Source: Bradyrhizobium sp.
GTDB lineage: Bacteria > Pseudomonadota > Alphaproteobacteria > Rhizobiales > Xanthobacteraceae
Direction of reading: 5' to 3'
NCBI GenBank assembly: GCA_028290165.1
Contig: JAQGKJ010000288.1
Location: 1-8,224, forward strand
Length of the DNA: 8,224 nt
This document shows, one piece after another, positions 1 to 6,301 of the stretch. Position 1 is the stretch's first letter; every line of letters starts with the position of its first letter. The notes beneath the pieces were generated by a model. It had not been told where the DNA came from and did not search any database. It was given only the letters and a program-made list of their open reading frames with translations. Both the position numbers and the translations under genes were made by a program.

Positions 1-1209
1 CGCGGCGCGATGTCGTTTACGACCGCCAGCGGGGCCAAATTCAACTGCGGCGACGGCCCCGGCCGGCCGGTCGCGGTGCGCTTCCTGACGACCGATGCCG
101 AACGCCGGATTCTGCTCAACCCCGAACTTGGACTCGGCGAAGTTTACATGGAGGGCACGTTCGTCGTCGAGAACGGCTCGATTGCGGACGCGCTGGCCAT
201 CCTGCTCGATCAGCCCGAAATATTGCCGCGCTGGGCCAAGCTGCAATGGTGGCTGCGCTATCTGGTGCGGCATGCCCGCCAGTTCAATCCGCGCGGCCGC
301 GCGCGAGACAATGTCGCACGCCACTACGATCTCGACGGCCGGCTCTATTCCCTCTTCCTCGATGCCGACAAGCAATACAGCTGCGCCTATTTCGAGACGC
401 CGGAGATGAGTCTCGACGACGCCCAACTCGCCAAGAAGCGTCATTTGACGGCAAAGCTGTTGATCCGCCGCGGCGACCGCGTGCTCGACATCGGCTCCGG
501 CTGGGGCGGCCTTGGCCTTTATCTGGCCGAGATGACCGGCGCCAGCGTCACCGGTGTAACGCTCTCGACCGAACAATTGCAGGTATCGAATACGCGGGCC
601 GCTGAGAGAAATCTGACGCGGTCGGCGAAATTTTTCCTGGAGGATTACCGCGACGTTTTCGGACCGTTCGATCGCATCGTGTCGGTCGGCATGTTCGAGC
701 ATGTCGGCGTCGACTTCTACGAGAAATATTTCAGGCGCTGCGCCGAACTTCTCACCGACGACGGCGTCATGATGCTGCATTCGATCGGCAGGTCTGACGG
801 GCCCGACGTCACCAATCCCTGGATTGCCAAATACATCTTCCCCGGCGGCTACATCCCGGCGCTCTCCGAAGTGATGCCGGCGATCGAGCGCGCGGGGCTC
901 CTGGTGTGCGACATCGAAATCCTGCGGCTGCATTACGCGGAGACGCTGAAAGCCTGGCGCCAGCGCTTCATGGCGCGGCGCGAGGAAGCGGTGCAGCTCT
1001 ATGACGAGCGCTTTGCGCGGATGTGGGAGTTTTACCTCGCCTCCTCCGAAATGTCGTTCCGCAAGCAGAATCTGATGAATTTCCAGATCCAGCTCACCAA
1101 GCGCCAGGGCGTGGTGCCGATGACGCGCGACTACATCGCGCACGAAGAGGCCAAACTGCGCGGGATCGAGCGCGGCCAGCGGCCGCGGCTCCAGATTGCG
1201 GGCGAATAG
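1..1209 (+). CDS. cfa: Cyclopropane-fatty-acyl-phospholipid synthase (5' end outside window)
   Basis: SAM-dependent methyltransferase that adds a methylene bridge to the cis double bond of unsaturated acyl chains in membrane phospholipids, acting at the inner face of the membrane. Counting from the first in-window Met (ATG at 10), it has the SAM-binding motif VLDIGSGWGG (158-167) after an N-terminal lipid-binding part. Bicarbonate/active-site residues known from E. coli Cfa are all matched: Cys125 in QYSCAYF, Glu230 in MFEHVG, His257 and Ile259 in LHSIG, and Tyr309 in LHYAETL. The KYIFPGG family motif is at 274-280. The frame is open through base 1 (codons for R, G, A precede the ATG) and there is no ribosome site before position 10. 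Relatives, as I remember them, carry some 15-20 extra N-terminal residues, so the true start is probably upstream. The stop is TAG at 1207-1209. No other gene of a lipid pathway is adjacent. Confidence 0.95.
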   Translation, partial: RGAMSFTTASGAKFNCGDGPGRPVAVRFLTTDAERRILLNPELGLGEVYMEGTFVVENGSIADALAILLDQPEILPRWAKLQWWLRYLVRHARQFNPRGRARDNVARHYDLDGRLYSLFLDADKQYSCAYFETPEMSLDDAQLAKKRHLTAKLLIRRGDRVLDIGSGWGGLGLYLAEMTGASVTGVTLSTEQLQVSNTRAAERNLTRSAKFFLEDYRDVFGPFDRIVSVGMFEHVGVDFYEKYFRRCAELLTDDGVMMLHSIGRSDGPDVTNPWIAKYIFPGGYIPALSEVMPAIERAGLLVCDIEILRLHYAETLKAWRQRFMARREEAVQLYDERFARMWEFYLASSEMSFRKQNLMNFQIQLTKRQGVVPMTRDYIAHEEAKLRGIERGQRPRLQIAGE

Positions 1210-1220
1210 CTGGCGGAGAT

Positions 1221-1436
1221 CTAGTTGCGCAGGCTGAAAGGAGAGACGCCGCGGGCGTAGGCCGGCCGCGCCAGCTGGGCGCTTACGGCCGCGAGCAAGA
1301 ACGGATCGCAAGGCAGGCTGCGCAATTCCGGGCGAGAAACCTCTTCCATGGCCTCGATCAGCATCGACAGCCATAATTTTTCGCCGTCTCCCGATCGCCA
1401 ACTCGGGAACTGCCTTGCCTGAAGCTGCTGGCCCAT
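1221..1436 (-). CDS. Small hypothetical protein, 71 aa, convergent with cfa
   Basis: I do not recognise this protein. On the minus strand an ATG (1434-1436) is preceded by AGGAA seven bases upstream, a plausible ribosome binding site. The downstream two thirds of the frame favour G or C at the third codon position as a real gene in this genome would. The product is mixed in character, with a helical stretch WLSMLIEAMEEV near residues 22-33 and another around DPFLLAAVSAQLARPAY (44-60); there is no signal peptide or membrane segment. The stop (TAG, 1221-1223) lies 11 bases from the cfa stop, so the two genes would converge tail to tail with no obvious terminator between them. It could be a chance ORF; a conserved homologue in the same place in other genomes would settle it. 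Confidence 0.45.
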   Translation of the reverse strand: MGQQLQARQFPSWRSGDGEKLWLSMLIEAMEEVSRPELRSLPCDPFLLAAVSAQLARPAYARGVSPFSLRN

Positions 1437-1530
1437 CGCCTGTTTCCTGCCGTTGGCAAACCGTGCCGGCTACCAATCGCGAACTCGTCCACCCGTTCCG
1501 GCGATCCTATGATTAAAGAAAACCGCCGGA

Positions 1531-1546
1531 TGTGATCTGCTTCACA
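1531..1546. promoter_or_regulatory. CRP-type palindrome TGTGA-N6-TCACA
   Basis: TGTGATCTGCTTCACA has perfect 5-bp half-sites with a six-base spacer, exactly the consensus bound by CRP/FNR-superfamily regulators of the cAMP-receptor type. It lies 34 bases before the ATG of the small membrane protein gene at 1581 and about 95 bases before the possible minus-strand gene, so it could control either one. No -35/-10 pair can be placed with confidence beside it. Alphaproteobacteria encode many CRP/FNR-family proteins with differing half-sites, so the cognate regulator is unknown. Confidence 0.4.
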
Positions 1547-1580
1547 GGAGACTCGGACGCCTTGGCCTAAGTTCTCCAAA

Positions 1581-1703
1581 ATGGCCCAGAAAAGTTACCA
1601 ACCATCATTCGATCCGCAGCGCGAAATCGGCACCGACTACGCCCTGATCGCCACCGGCGTCGGAGCTGCCCTGATCGCGCTGATCTATCTCATTCTGCTT
1701 TGA
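1581..1703 (+). CDS. Small single-pass membrane protein, 40 aa
   Basis: This short frame starts at ATG 1581 and ends at TGA 1701-1703, which is followed at once by an in-frame TAA. The product begins with a polar segment (MAQKSYQPSFDPQREIGTD) and then runs into an uninterrupted hydrophobic stretch from about residue 20 to 40 ending YLILL, a clear single transmembrane helix with the polar N-terminus outside it. Upstream in frame there is a stop at 1533-1535 and no other start codon, so ATG 1581 is the only choice. No strong Shine-Dalgarno sequence stands directly before it. A CRP-type palindrome lies 34 bases upstream. The function is unknown. Tiny membrane proteins of this shape are often accessory subunits or regulators of larger membrane complexes, but nothing here names a partner. 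Confidence 0.55.
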   Translation: MAQKSYQPSFDPQREIGTDYALIATGVGAALIALIYLILL

Positions 1704-1755
1704 TAAAGCGCTGAGATGGGGAATCGGAACTCGCCTCACCCTTCGGGTAAGTCGC

Positions 1756-1772
1756 CCTTTCGCGGCGAAAGG
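1756..1772 (+). other. Short hairpin in the dnaB leader region
   Basis: CCTTTCG (1756-1762) and CGAAAGG (1766-1772) form a perfect 7-bp stem with a three-base loop, about 50 bases after the small membrane protein gene. No T-run follows, so it is at best a weak terminator of that gene. A second, looser pair (CCCGTC 1833-1838 with GACGGG 1859-1864) lies further along. The remaining 1704-1999 stretch before dnaB shows no gene that I can support and no promoter that I can place with confidence. Confidence 0.3.
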
Positions 1773-1999
1773 TTCAGTTCGCGCCTGAATTTTCCGGTTT
1801 AGGGCCAACGCCGCCGGCAATTTCCCGAAAAACCCGTCAAGCGCCAAAGCGCCACACCGACGGGATTTCCCAACGCCCATTGTGTGAATCGGGCATAAGG
1901 CGAGTTGGCGCTTTCGCCGGGTGCGCGAGTAGCGCTTTATCGCCCCCCCGCCTCCAGCGAAATCCAAAGAACGCCCCAATCCGCAGAGCAATCTTCTCC

Positions 2000-3502
2000 A
2001 TGGCCACACTTGATTCGAACGTCCTCAAGCTCGCTCCCGATGCGGCCGCGCCGGCCTTTCGTAGCGCACCGCACAATATCGAGGCGGAACAGAGCCTGCT
2101 GGGCGCGATCCTGGTCAACAACGACGCGTTCTACCGGGTTTCGGATTTTCTCGAGCCGAAACATTTCTTCGAGCCGATACACCAAACCATTTTCGAGACC
2201 GCCAGCAGCCTGATCCGGATGGGCAAGGTCGCGACCCCGGTCACCTTGAAGACCTTTGTTCCGGCCGAAACCGACATCGGCGGCATGACGGTCGGCCAAT
2301 ACCTCGCCCGCCTCGCGGCCGAGGCGACCACCATCATCAATGCGCAGGATTACGGGCGGACGATCTACGAACTGGCGCTGCGCCGCGATCTGATCCGGAT
2401 CGGCGAGGACATGGTCAACGTTGCCTTCGACGCGCCGGTGGATTTTGCGCCGCGTGCCCAGATCGAGGACGCCGAGCGCAGACTGTACGAACTGGCCGAG
2501 TCCGGCCGCTATGACGGCGGTTTCCAGCGCTTCGCCCAGGCGCTGACGGTTGCCGTCGACATGGCAGCGAAAGCGTTCCAGCGCGACGGCAAATTGTCGG
2601 GAATCGCAACGGGCCTGCGCGATCTCGACATCAAGATGGGCGGCCTGCAGCCCTCCGACCTCATCATCGTGGCGGGGCGTCCCGGCATGGGCAAGACCGC
2701 GCTTGCCACCAACATCGCCTACAACGTGGCGAAGGCCCACCGCGCCGAGGTTCAGGCCGACGGCACCATGAAGTCGATCAATGGCGGCATCGTCGGCTTC
2801 TTCTCCTGCGAAATGTCCGCCGAACAGCTCGCCACCCGTATCATCGCCGAGCGCACCGGGATTCCGTCGAGCACGATCCGCCGCGGCGGCATCACCGAGG
2901 GCGATTTCGAAAAGATCCGCGACTATTCGATTGAGCTGCAGTCGCTGCCGTTCTATGTCGACGAGACCGGCGGCCTGTCGATTTCGCAGCTCACGGCGCG
3001 CGCACGCCGGCTGAAGCGGCAGAAGGGTCTCGACCTGCTGGTGGTCGACTACATCCAGCTGCTGCAGGGCTCGGGAAAACGCGGCAACGACAACCGCGTT
3101 CAGGAGGTGACCGAGATCACCACCAGCCTGAAGGCGCTGGCGAAAGAGCTCAACGTCCCCATTATCGCGCTCTCGCAATTGTCGCGTCAGGTGGAAAGCC
3201 GCGACGACAAGCGCCCGCAATTGTCGGACCTGCGTGAATCCGGTTCGATCGAACAGGACGCCGACGTTGTCATGTTCGTGTTCCGCGAGGAATATTACCT
3301 GGCGAATAAGGAGCCCCGCGCGGGCACCCCGGAATACGAAAAATGGCAGCTGGACATGTCGCTGGTGCACGGCAAGGCCGAAGTCATCATCGGCAAGCAG
3401 CGCCACGGCCCGACCGGCACCGTCGAACTGCAGTTCGAGGCGAGCCTGACGCGGTTCGGCGATCTGACGCATGACAGCCACCTGCCGGAGCGCGCTTATT
3501 GA
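2000..3502 (+). CDS. dnaB: Replicative DNA helicase DnaB
   Basis: Hexameric 5'-3' helicase that unwinds the chromosome at the replication fork and works with DnaG primase and the DNA polymerase III clamp loader. The 500-aa product has the all-helical N-terminal domain (about 22-125, PHNIEAEQSLLGAIL...), a linker, and the RecA-like helicase domain (about 190-495). Walker A is GRPGMGKT (226-233), the catalytic Glu is Glu271 in SCEMS, Walker B is LLVVDYIQLL (346-355, Asp350), the conserved RESGSIEQDAD motif is at 412-422, and the arginine-finger strand GKQRHG is at 465-470 with Lys466 and Arg468. No intein interrupts it. I chose ATG 2000 because MATLDSNVLKLAP matches the family N-terminus as I know it; an upstream in-frame ATG at 1880 would add 40 residues of unconserved, Arg/Pro-rich sequence. 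The ribosome site is weak. alr follows after 48 bases. Confidence 0.97.
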   Translation: MATLDSNVLKLAPDAAAPAFRSAPHNIEAEQSLLGAILVNNDAFYRVSDFLEPKHFFEPIHQTIFETASSLIRMGKVATPVTLKTFVPAETDIGGMTVGQYLARLAAEATTIINAQDYGRTIYELALRRDLIRIGEDMVNVAFDAPVDFAPRAQIEDAERRLYELAESGRYDGGFQRFAQALTVAVDMAAKAFQRDGKLSGIATGLRDLDIKMGGLQPSDLIIVAGRPGMGKTALATNIAYNVAKAHRAEVQADGTMKSINGGIVGFFSCEMSAEQLATRIIAERTGIPSSTIRRGGITEGDFEKIRDYSIELQSLPFYVDETGGLSISQLTARARRLKRQKGLDLLVVDYIQLLQGSGKRGNDNRVQEVTEITTSLKALAKELNVPIIALSQLSRQVESRDDKRPQLSDLRESGSIEQDADVVMFVFREEYYLANKEPRAGTPEYEKWQLDMSLVHGKAEVIIGKQRHGPTGTVELQFEASLTRFGDLTHDSHLPERAY

Positions 3503-3550
3503 CCGGGCGGCAAGGTTGAACGCCGGCTGCGCTCCGCGTAAAGTTGCGGG

Positions 3551-4762
3551 ATGAACGTCGTCTCCGACCCGAAACCGATCGGCAACATCCTCTCGCCTGA
3601 AGCAAACCAGGCGGCGGCGCTTGCCTCCGCCACCGGCGTGCTCACGGTCGATCTTGACGCCGTCGTCGCGAACTGGCGCAAGCTCGAGAAGACTGCGGTG
3701 CCGGCCGAATGCGCCGCCGTGATCAAGGCGGACGCCTATGGCTGCGGCGTCGATCCGGTCGCGCGCGCGCTTGCCGGCGCCGGCTGCAAAACGTTCTTTG
3801 TCGCCACGCTCGAAGAAGCGCGCGCCGTCCGCGCGGCGATACCGTCGGCGACGCTGTATGCGCTCGACGGCTTCTTTCAGAACTGCGGCGACGCCTACGC
3901 GAAGATCGACGCCAGGCCCGTCATCGGCGATCTCAACGAGTTGGCCGAATGGGACGTGTTCTGCCGACGGTCGGGGTGGGCCGGGGGTGCCGCCATCCAC
4001 ATCGACACCGGCATGAACCGGCTCGGCCTTACGCTTGCGGAGGCGCAAGGCATCATCCCGCGCATCAATGCGGGCGATCACGGCATCACGCTGGTCATGA
4101 GCCATCTCGCCTGCGCCGAGACGCTCAATCACCCGCTCAACGCCAAGCAGCTCGCAACCTTCCGCGAGATCGCCAGTCTCTTCTCCGGCGTGCCGGCGTC
4201 GCTGTCGAATTCGTCCGGCGTCTTTTTGGGACCGCAATTCCAGTTCGATCTGGTGCGCCCGGGGGCTGCGCTCTACGGCATCAATCCGACACCCGAAGCC
4301 GATAATCCGATGCAGCCGGTGGTCGACCTGAAAGCCCGCATCGTGCAGATGCGCAATGTCGAGAAGGGCGACAGCGTCGGATATGGCGGCACCTGGACGA
4401 CGCGGCGGCCGACCAGGCTCGCGATCGTATCCGCCGGCTACGCCGACGGATATTTCCGCGCCGGCGGCAGTAACGACGGCACCCGCGGCGCCGAAGTGGT
4501 GGTCGCCGGCAAGCGCTGCCCGATTGCGGGCCGCGTGTCGATGGACCTGATGGCCATCGACGTGACCGACCTGCCGAACAATGCGGCGCGGCGCGGCCAC
4601 ATGGTGACTCTGATTGGCGAAGGCATCACGGTCGACGAACTCGCGCATCATTTCGGCACCATCGGCTATGAGGTGCTCACCAACCTCGGCCGGCGCTACG
4701 CCCGCGTCTACAAGGGCGGCGGCGCGGCAACAACTGAGCCCGCCCCAGCGACAACGGCCTGA
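3551..4762 (+). CDS. alr: Alanine racemase (biosynthetic type)
   Basis: Cytoplasmic PLP enzyme that interconverts L- and D-alanine and supplies D-alanine for peptidoglycan. The 403-aa product has the N-terminal TIM-barrel domain with the PLP Schiff-base lysine Lys59 in AVIKADAYGCG (56-66), HIDTGMNRLG (150-159), MSHLACAE (183-190) and RPGAALYG (236-243). The C-terminal beta domain carries the second catalytic base Tyr278 in VGYGGTW, then AGYADG (295-300) and GRVSMD (327-332). The N-terminus is about 25 residues longer than in many racemases, and the C-terminus ends in a low-complexity Ala/Thr/Pro tail (391-403). ATG 3551 is the most upstream sensible start and has only a weak ribosome site. 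It sits 48 bases after dnaB and 13 bases before the exonuclease gene, consistent with one transcript. A dnaB-alr order is common in Rhizobiales. Confidence 0.95.
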   Translation: MNVVSDPKPIGNILSPEANQAAALASATGVLTVDLDAVVANWRKLEKTAVPAECAAVIKADAYGCGVDPVARALAGAGCKTFFVATLEEARAVRAAIPSATLYALDGFFQNCGDAYAKIDARPVIGDLNELAEWDVFCRRSGWAGGAAIHIDTGMNRLGLTLAEAQGIIPRINAGDHGITLVMSHLACAETLNHPLNAKQLATFREIASLFSGVPASLSNSSGVFLGPQFQFDLVRPGAALYGINPTPEADNPMQPVVDLKARIVQMRNVEKGDSVGYGGTWTTRRPTRLAIVSAGYADGYFRAGGSNDGTRGAEVVVAGKRCPIAGRVSMDLMAIDVTDLPNNAARRGHMVTLIGEGITVDELAHHFGTIGYEVLTNLGRRYARVYKGGGAATTEPAPATTA

Positions 4763-4775
4763 CATCTTGTCAGGC

Positions 4776-5545
4776 ATGAAAATCGCTACCTTCAACATCA
4801 ACAACATCAACCGGCGTCTCCCGAACCTGCTGCAGTGGCTGCATCAGGCAAAACCCGACGTCGTAGCCCTGCAGGAACTGAAATCGACCGACGATGATTT
4901 TCCTCTTTCCGCCATCAACAAGGCCGGTTACGGCGCGGTCTGCGCGGACAAAAGACCTGGAACGGCGTCGCCATCCTGGCGCGCGACGCCGAGCCGGTGC
5001 TGACCCGGACCGAACTGCCCGGCGACCCCGGCGACCACGAGGCGCGCTATATCGAGGCCGCGGTCAACGGCATCATCGTCACCAGCATCTATCTGCCGAA
5101 CGGCAATCCGCAGCCGGGGCCGAAATTCGACTACAAGCTCGACTGGTTCAAACGGTTGCGGGCCCACGCCGCGAAGTTTGTAAAACAGGAAATTCCCGTG
5201 GTGCTGGCCGGCGACTACAACGTCGCGCCCACCGAACAGGATATCTATCCGACCAAATCCTGGGACAAGGATGCGCTGATCCAGCCGAAAAGCCGCGCCG
5301 CGTTCAAATCGCTGGTGGCGCAAGGCTGGTGTGACGCCATCCGCGCGCTGCATCCGTCAGCGCCGATGTACACGTTCTGGGATTACAAGCGAAACCGCTG
5401 GCCGCGCGACGCCGGACTGAGGTTGGATCATCTCCTGGTGAGTCCCGCACTCACGCCGCGCCTGATCGAGGCCGGCGTCGACCACAAGATACGATCGGAA
5501 GAAGGCGCCAGCGACCACGCGCCGGCATGGATCGTGCTGCGGTAG
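4776..5545 (+). pseudogene. xth: Exodeoxyribonuclease III (AP endonuclease) gene with a frameshift
   Basis: Xth removes 3' blocks and incises abasic sites in base-excision repair. The gene appears in two frames. The first runs from ATG 4776 and ends out of frame at TGA 5001-5003; it holds the start of the fold, with metal and active-site residues Asn7 and Glu34 (MKIATFN...VALQELK). The second is open from before 4943 to TAG 5543-5545 and holds RYIEAA, GDYNVAP (Asp and Asn of the active site), LDHLLV and the SDHAP Asp-His pair. Restoring one G after 4942 turns the junction into the family sequence AVWRGQKTWNGVAIL and gives a 256-aa protein, close to the E. coli length of 268. All catalytic residues therefore survive, which suggests either a very recent mutation or a sequencing error. 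As written, neither fragment contains a complete active site. A GTG at 4997 could start the second piece but lacks the N-terminal catalytic residues. Confidence 0.9.
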
Positions 5546-5606
5546 ATCTCAGGCGACCGAAAGACGCTTGGCGTTGTGAACGTTGGCTTAGCCGAGAGGC
5601 TGTGGC

Positions 5607-5637
5607 GTGCTTTCACCACTCGTAGTGATGAAGGCAC
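5607..5637 (+). terminator. Stem-loop downstream of xth, possible terminator
   Basis: Bases 5607-5620 pair with 5624-5637 to make a 14-bp stem (one G-T wobble, one C-A mismatch) with a three-base CGT loop, 61 bases after the xth stop. The tract beyond it (GGATTCAATTTTC) has only a weak and delayed T-run, so it is not a canonical intrinsic terminator. It may instead belong to the repeat block that follows. Confidence 0.3.
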
Positions 5638-5667
5638 GGATTCAATTTTCAAACAGCCACACCACCC

Positions 5668-5748
5668 GTCATTGCGAGCGCAGCGAAGCAATCCATTTCG
5701 CCGCGCGAAGAAGATGGATTGCTTCGTCGCTTCGCTCCTCGCAATGAC
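5668..5748. repeat. Dispersed inverted repeat of the CATTGCGAG type
   Basis: The left arm (5668-5696) begins GTCATTGCGAG and ends GAAGCAATCCAT. The right arm (5714-5748) is its reverse complement apart from a 6-base length difference in the middle, and the loop is 17 bases. I recall this sequence as a highly repeated intergenic palindrome in Bradyrhizobium and related genomes, often found singly or in clusters between genes. On translation it produces the familiar spurious peptides HCEERSDEAI and RSNP..., so short ORFs over it should not be annotated. A transposase-dependent or RNA-hairpin origin is possible; nothing in the sequence decides this. Confidence 0.85.
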
Positions 5749-5750
5749 GC

Positions 5751-6160
5751 CAAGATACGACTCCGCAATCTCGCGGCGCGATGTGCCCGAGTTGTGCATG
5801 AATCTTTCGCCCTGAAATCAGAGGGCGCAGGGAATGCCGGGCGCCCAATGCGCCCGTAGCCGCGCGTGTAGTGTAGAAAGCACGCGCGTTAGTCACCACG
5901 GTCACACCGGAAATCACCCGGCATTCCCCGCGCAATGGTTTTAACGGTTTCCTTCGCGCTCTCCTCGGTGATCGGCTTGTTGACACCGTCGCAAGCGGAG
6001 TTGCCTCCGCCAACTTGACACCAGCGCCGCGGTGTCAGGACCACACGACTTCGCCGTCCGCATCAGCACCGTTCGTCAAAGGCGCCGCCCGCGTCCACCG
6101 CATCCCGCCCCGCGTTTCGCGACGATCATGATACGCCCCTCTGTGGGGTGAGACGGCGGG
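5751..6160. repeat. Structured intergenic repeat block (composite, non-coding)
   Basis: No frame here reads like a protein. The stretch is a chain of short palindromes: TCGCG-g-CGCGA (5771-5781), CGCCCT/AGGGCG (5808-5827), the nested fold at 5831-5927, GCGGAG/CTCCGC with a four-base loop (5995-6010), TGACACC/GGTGTCA with an eight-base loop (6016-6037) and CCCC/GGGG (6136-6148). From memory, long stretches of this block, including the piece around CCACACGACTTCGCCGT and the GACGATC...TACGCCCC piece, recur between genes in Bradyrhizobium genomes, usually in the opposite orientation and directly joined to the CATTGCGAG palindrome as they are here. I take it as a member of a composite dispersed repeat. 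The copy is probably inert, but a structured transcript is possible. Confidence 0.65.
5831..5927. repeat. Nested inverted repeat able to fold as a cloverleaf
   Basis: The outer arms GGAATGCCGGG (5831-5841) and CCCGGCATTCC (5917-5927) are perfect complements. Inside them lie three smaller hairpins: GGGCG/CGCCC (5839-5855), CGCGCGTG/CACGCGCG (5861-5888, 12-base loop) and CGGT/ACCG (5899-5909). With the outer stem trimmed to 8 bp they form a four-way junction. It is not a tRNA: the loops lack the T-loop consensus, there is no anticodon arm of normal geometry and no CCA context. The strand is undetermined because the structure is nearly symmetric. Confidence 0.7.
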
Positions 6161-6172
6161 AGTTGTAGATTT

Positions 6173-6252
6173 GATTTGCCCGACGGGGAAAGCAAAATAT
6201 TTTTGCAAATAGGGATAGACAGGATATTCATCGACTGCCCGTCGGGCAAATC
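6173..6252. repeat. Long inverted repeat with 15-bp perfect arms upstream of the tauE-like gene
   Basis: GATTTGCCCGACGGG (6173-6187) is the exact reverse complement of CCCGTCGGGCAAATC (6238-6252), with 50 bases between the arms. The spacer holds a second AT-rich hairpin, GCAAAA/TTTTGC (6192-6206), unlike the GC-rich surroundings. I recall the TTTGCCCGACGGG motif as another recurrent intergenic sequence in Bradyrhizobium, frequently linked to the block on its left. The element ends 49 bases before the ATG at 6302 and may therefore lie in or next to that gene's promoter. Confidence 0.75.
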
Positions 6253-6254
6253 AG

Positions 6255-6270
6255 ATTGAATCGTTTCAAT
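6255..6270. promoter_or_regulatory. Palindrome ATTGAA-N4-TTCAAT before the tauE-like gene
   Basis: ATTGAA (6255-6260) and TTCAAT (6265-6270) are perfect 6-bp arms around TCGT, 31 bases before the ATG at 6302, a position suited to an operator. It abuts the 15-bp inverted repeat and could simply be part of that element. No regulator can be named, and promoter hexamers are not clear. Confidence 0.25.
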
Positions 6271-6301
6271 AAAATCGCGCCAACCTTTACATCGAAGGCA
6301 A

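Noticed and set aside
1880..1999. A 40-residue N-terminal extension of DnaB from ATG 1880
   Set aside because: The added sequence is Arg/Pro/Ser-rich and unlike DnaB N-termini; ATG 2000 begins the expected family sequence.
1937..4810. A 957-codon open frame on the minus strand across dnaB and alr
   Set aside because: Its codons are in exact register with the sense codons of both genes, so antisense stops would need sense TTA, CTA or TCA, which this GC-rich genome avoids. The peptide is Arg/Asp/Gly/Ala-rich with no recognisable domain, while both sense products are clear enzymes.
5576..5815. A 79-codon plus-strand frame and overlapping minus-strand frames in the repeat region
   Set aside because: They translate the CATTGCGAG palindrome into the well-known spurious peptides (RSNP..., HCEERSDEAI) and have no homology-like features.
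5831..5927. A tRNA gene, because the fold is cloverleaf-shaped
   Set aside because: There is no T-loop consensus, no 7-base anticodon loop on a 5-bp stem, and the acceptor-like stem and arm sizes do not fit.
5546..6301. A hidden defence, retron or toxin-antitoxin system in the long intergenic region
   Set aside because: No reverse transcriptase, nuclease, toxin or antitoxin frame is present on either strand; only palindromic non-coding sequence is seen.
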